Shown here: positions 7,092-9,002 of the stretch, piece after piece
How the letters are laid out: each line of letters starts with the position of its first letter
Position numbering within the stretch: the first letter of the stretch is position 1
Assembly: GCA_900321515.1 (NCBI GenBank)
Contig: ONWI01000063.1
Coordinates: 1 to 9,002, forward strand
DNA: 9,002 nucleotides
Source: an uncultured Eubacteriales bacterium
GTDB lineage: Bacteria > Bacillota > Clostridia > Oscillospirales > Acutalibacteraceae
Reading direction: 5' to 3'
Program-made: the position numbers and the translations under genes
Notes under the pieces: generated by a model
The model's input: only the letters and a program-made list of their open reading frames with translations
Told to the model about the DNA's origin: nothing
The model's database searches: none

Positions 7092-7106
7092 TTTTACAAT
7101 CGGCTA
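7092..7106 (-). repeat. Right terminal inverted repeat
   Basis: TTTTACAATCGGCTA is the inverted partner of 6809-6823 (14/15) and directly abuts the right direct repeat. Confidence 0.85.
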
Positions 7107-7117
7107 AAATGAAACGT
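7107..7117. repeat. Right copy of 11-bp direct repeat (putative target-site duplication)
   Basis: AAATGAAACGT is a perfect copy of 6798-6808, immediately after the right terminal inverted repeat and just before the ntpD Shine-Dalgarno. Confidence 0.85.
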
Positions 7118-7119
7118 GG

Positions 7120-7126
7120 AAAGGAG
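7120..7126 (+). promoter_or_regulatory. Ribosome binding site of ntpD
   Basis: AAAGGAG with GGAG at 7123-7126 lies 9 nt before GTG 7136. It lies outside the inserted element, three bases after the duplicated target, so insertion left the translation signal of ntpD intact. Confidence 0.8.
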
Positions 7127-7135
7127 TGAGGTCAT

Positions 7136-7753
7136 GTGGCTGTGAACGCGGTCCCCACCAAGGGCAATCTGATAGCGACTAAAAAATCACTGGAGCTTGC
7201 CAGAGTGGGCTATGACCTGCTCGACCGGAAGCGCAACATTCTGGTGCGCGAAATGATGACGATGATGGATCGCGCGGCGACCATTCAAAGCGAAATCGAC
7301 ACCAATTATTCCGAGGCTTATATAGCGCTGCAAAGGGCGAATATTGTTTTCGGACTGTGCGAGCCGCTTGCGGAAGCGGTGCCTGTGGACGACGGACTCA
7401 CCATAGACTATCGTTCGGTAATGGGTGTGGAAATTCCCACTGTCCGACTTGAGGAACGGCCTCTGACCATTCCGTTCGGTATGTACACATCCAACTCCAT
7501 GATAGACCGCGCGTATTTGAAATTTCAGGAGGTCAAGCGTCTGACCGCAGTGCTCGCCGAGGTGGAAAACTGCGTTTACCGACTCGCCGACGCGATTAAA
7601 AAGACCCAGAAGCGCGCCAATGCCCTTAAGAACATTATGATACCGAAATTTGAAACCACGGTAAAATACATCACCGACGCACTTGATGAGAAGGACAGAG
7701 AGGAATTCAGCCGTCTGAAGGTAATCAAGGCGCAGAAGAACGCAAAGAAATAG
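7136..7753 (+). CDS. ntpD: V-type ATP synthase subunit D (central rotor shaft)
   Basis: The 205-aa product is subunit D, the coiled-coil axle that turns inside the A3B3 head and joins the ring through C and F. The N-terminus PTKGNLIATKKSLELARVGY begins the first long helix, the middle (~95-125) is the short globular part (EERPLTIPFGMYTSNSM), and the second long helix begins around 127 and includes KKTQKRANALKN before IMIPKFETTVKYI. The size fits the family. The start is GTG at 7136 by Shine-Dalgarno spacing; GTG at 7142 is a weaker alternative. The ATG at 7134 overlapping the start is out of frame and stops after three codons (ATG TGG CTG TGA). It is separated from ntpB by 332 bp that contain the inserted element, and a terminator follows it, so it is the last gene of the operon. 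Confidence 0.95.
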   Translation: MAVNAVPTKGNLIATKKSLELARVGYDLLDRKRNILVREMMTMMDRAATIQSEIDTNYSEAYIALQRANIVFGLCEPLAEAVPVDDGLTIDYRSVMGVEIPTVRLEERPLTIPFGMYTSNSMIDRAYLKFQEVKRLTAVLAEVENCVYRLADAIKKTQKRANALKNIMIPKFETTVKYITDALDEKDREEFSRLKVIKAQKNAKK

Positions 7754-7770
7754 GTCATCATATTCAATAG

Positions 7771-7804
7771 AAGTCAGAGCTTGAAACAGAGTTCTGGCTT
7801 TTTT
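7771..7804 (+). terminator. Rho-independent terminator of the ATPase operon
   Basis: AAGTCAGAGC (7771-7780) pairs with GTTCTGGCTT (7791-7800) as a 10-bp stem with two G-U pairs and a 10-nt loop. A run of six T begins at 7799. It lies 17 bp after the ntpD stop. Confidence 0.85.
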
Positions 7805-7810
7805 GTTAGG

Positions 7811-7906
7811 AACTGTGCAGAATTTAATCAGTCGTTTATTGCCAAAAAAATAAAGTGTCCTTCGGCATTCTGACAAGCTCAATATATTAATTATTTCTGC
7901 GCAGTT
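7811..7906. repeat. Imperfect inverted repeat pair in AT-rich spacer
   Basis: AACTGTGCAGAA (7811-7822) and TTCTGCGCAGTT (7895-7906) are inverted copies with 11 of 12 matching, separated by 72 bp of mostly AT-rich sequence. The inner flanks are loosely similar (TTTAAT versus ATTAAT). No flanking direct repeat is evident, so it could be a decayed small element or a chance pair. The rest of this spacer (7907-7970) shows nothing recognisable. Confidence 0.5.
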
Positions 7907-7973
7907 ACTTATCTCAGCGGAGCGCAAATGTCCATTGAGATGATCGACAATCAGTATAATTCACCGGCAGCAG

Positions 7974-8022
7974 AAAAAAGAACAAGCCGGTATTCTTGCC
8001 GGAAGGCAATACCGACTTGTTC
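7974..8022 (-). terminator. Rho-independent terminator of the transglutaminase-like gene
   Basis: Read on the - strand, GAACAAGTCGGTATT (8022 to 8008) pairs with AATACCGGCTTGTTC (7994 to 7980). The stem is 15 bp with one G-U pair and a 13-nt loop, followed by six T (7979 to 7974). It begins 7 bp after the stop codon. On the + strand the same stem has a C-A mismatch and no T-tract, so it is directional. Confidence 0.9.
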
Positions 8023-8029
8023 TGTTATG

Positions 8030-9002
8030 TTATTGATAACCGTTTTCACTCAGTTCCGGATAGGAAAAACCAAACGTGTTGCCGTTGGACAACTCAACCT
8101 GAGCGGTTGACGGAATGTGATCCTTGCTGAAACGGATGTTGTCAAATCCTTTTGACCGCTTGCCCACAAGGAAATAATCATACCCTATGCCGTCGCTCTC
8201 ATCGTCCCATGTAACGTCCACGCCGTACCATTTGCCGTCCTCCATCTGGACGTAATTCCACATATGATCACTGGAAGAATCCTTATCGCTCGAATCGGTA
8301 GTGCCTTCCACCAGCAGACAGGGAATTTCCATGATATCACACAGAATCTTGAATGCCTTGGCGTAGCCTTCACACACAAAAATGCCCTTGCCGTTGAACA
8401 GCGGCGCCGCAACATGTGCATAGCGATACTTGGCTTTTCCGGAATTATTAGCGGCTTTGTTATCGTATTCCGCGTTGTCACAGATATAATCATGAATGGC
8501 TTTCACCTGACTGTAACGGCTTTCGTCTTCCATACTGTCGATGATGCAGGCAAGGGCTTCCTCGATATTCTCTGACACTTTGTCACGTTCGCTGTAAGCG
8601 GTTTTGTAAGGAGCTTCGGTCGTAATTTCAATATCTGTCAGGCTCCCATGATACACGCCGTCCAGCACCTCGCCATTATTGGAATAGCCGTAATCATACC
8701 AATAGAGCCAGAATATCTCCGGGTAGTCGGCTTCAAACGTTTGAAAGGCCGTGGTAACGGAGCGTTCAATATTATACTGCCCTTGCTGATAATCAGCATT
8801 CTGCTCGACGATGGCGTCAAATTCATCATCGTCGTATTTGTCGGGAAGCTCTACTTCAAAAGTACAAGGTTCAGATTCATTGATCGTAAAGGTCCCCACG
8901 TCCGATTCGTCGATAACGTACCGCGTCACAAACTCATCGTATATCTCCTGGCTCAGGAGGGTTTCGAGCTGATTGCCGAAATAGCAGCGCTCGGCATCCT
9001 GC
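8030..9002 (-). CDS. Transglutaminase-like (papain-fold) protein, 5' end cut off by the window
   Basis: The reading frame is open from the TAA at 8030-8032 to the right edge (323 visible residues), so the true start lies beyond the window; GTG 8927-8929 is only an internal codon. The C-terminal half is a transglutaminase-like cysteine-protease fold with a visible triad: C210 in FVCEGYAKAF (codon 8372-8374), H246 in DHMWNYV (8264-8266) and D262 in VDVTWDD (8216-8218), numbered from the visible end. VEGTT before the His and GKWYGVDVTWDD after it are typical. The N-terminal ~150 visible residues are acidic (DKYDDDEFDA) and include aromatic motifs (YPEIFWLYWYDYGYS) seen in clostridial exported relatives. 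The substrate is unknown; such domains act as peptidases or crosslinkers, often outside the cell. A signal peptide cannot be judged because the N-terminus is missing. It is convergent to the ATPase operon and probably unrelated to it. Confidence 0.85.
   Translation of the reverse strand, partial: QDAERCYFGNQLETLLSQEIYDEFVTRYVIDESDVGTFTINESEPCTFEVELPDKYDDDEFDAIVEQNADYQQGQYNIERSVTTAFQTFEADYPEIFWLYWYDYGYSNNGEVLDGVYHGSLTDIEITTEAPYKTAYSERDKVSENIEEALACIIDSMEDESRYSQVKAIHDYICDNAEYDNKAANNSGKAKYRYAHVAAPLFNGKGIFVCEGYAKAFKILCDIMEIPCLLVEGTTDSSDKDSSSDHMWNYVQMEDGKWYGVDVTWDDESDGIGYDYFLVGKRSKGFDNIRFSKDHIPSTAQVELSNGNTFGFSYPELSENGYQ

Larger units (their letters stand above)
6809..7106. mobile_element. MITE-like non-autonomous insertion element, 298 bp
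   Basis: The ends are terminal inverted repeats: the left TAGGCGATTGTAAAA (6809-6823) matches the reverse complement of 7092-7106 (TAGCCGATTGTAAAA) at 14 of 15 positions. Perfect 11-bp direct repeats abut both ends. Just inside the TIRs both arms are A- or T-rich. The core (about 6845-6970) is GC-rich with three hairpins. No transposase or credible gene lies inside; the small open frames across it are low-complexity by-products of GC-rich repeat DNA. The element separates ntpB from ntpD, which would otherwise lie 23 nt apart. A duplication of 11 bp is compatible with some IS4-group transposases, but the family cannot be assigned from this alone. Similar GC-rich hairpin repeats (GGGTGCAGGGGGCAA...) seem familiar from ruminococcal intergenic regions, a recollection I cannot check. 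Confidence 0.82.

Noticed and set aside
6866..7129. Short open frames through the B-D spacer (both strands)
   Set aside because: Their products are Pro/Ala/Gly/Arg-rich and arise from the GC-rich hairpin repeat. They cross the ends of the inserted element and have no good ribosome binding site, so they are not genes.
7928..8110. A 60-codon + strand frame after ntpD
   Set aside because: It runs through the terminator stem of the - strand gene and into its coding region, and its product resembles nothing.
8927..8929. GTG as the start of the transglutaminase-like gene
   Set aside because: The frame stays open upstream to the window edge with a plausible protein sequence (DAERCYFGNQLETLLSQEIY), so the gene is simply truncated by the window.

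Overview
The window carries most of a bacterial V/A-type (rotary) ATPase operon on the + strand. The genes run in the order I-K-F-E-A-B-D. A convergent - strand gene for a transglutaminase-like protein follows and runs off the right edge. The balanced-to-GC-rich coding sequence, the dense spacing, the strong Shine-Dalgarno sites and the style of the subunits (notably K, with an extra N-terminal hairpin before one c-type hairpin, and an F subunit beginning MKFYLISDN) suggest a Clostridia member, probably Ruminococcaceae/Oscillospiraceae. That placement rests on remembered family resemblance, not on a search.

Layout: 5-1972 is membrane stator subunit I. 1973-2116 is a repeat-rich spacer with three degenerate heptamers and about four copies of a perfect 10-bp tandem repeat. 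2117-2605 is c-ring subunit K. 2630-2938 is subunit F with a TTG start. 2999-3610 is peripheral-stalk subunit E. 3635-5398 is catalytic subunit A and 5418-6803 is nucleotide-binding subunit B. 6804-7135 is an expanded B-D spacer. 7136-7753 is rotor-shaft subunit D with a GTG start. A rho-independent terminator follows at 7771-7804, then a short AT-rich spacer with an imperfect inverted repeat. A terminator for the opposite strand lies at 7974-8022, and the partial transglutaminase-like CDS occupies 8030-9002.

The genes form one machine. A and B make the hexameric ATPase head, D and F the central shaft, E a peripheral-stalk strand, and I with the K ring the membrane ion path. No subunit C (the d-type adaptor between ring and shaft) and no subunit G/H (partner of E) is present. 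If they belong to this operon they should lie upstream of base 1.

The most notable non-gene feature is the 332-bp B-D spacer. It holds a 298-bp element (6809-7106) with 15-bp terminal inverted repeats (14/15 matching), abutted on both sides by a perfect 11-bp direct repeat, AAATGAAACGT. The left copy of that repeat includes the ntpB stop codon. This is the signature of a MITE-like non-autonomous insertion with target-site duplication. Removing the element and one repeat copy restores a 23-nt B-D gap, in line with the 19-nt A-B and 24-nt E-A gaps. The core of the element is GC-rich with three strong hairpins. I found no entirely new protein system here.
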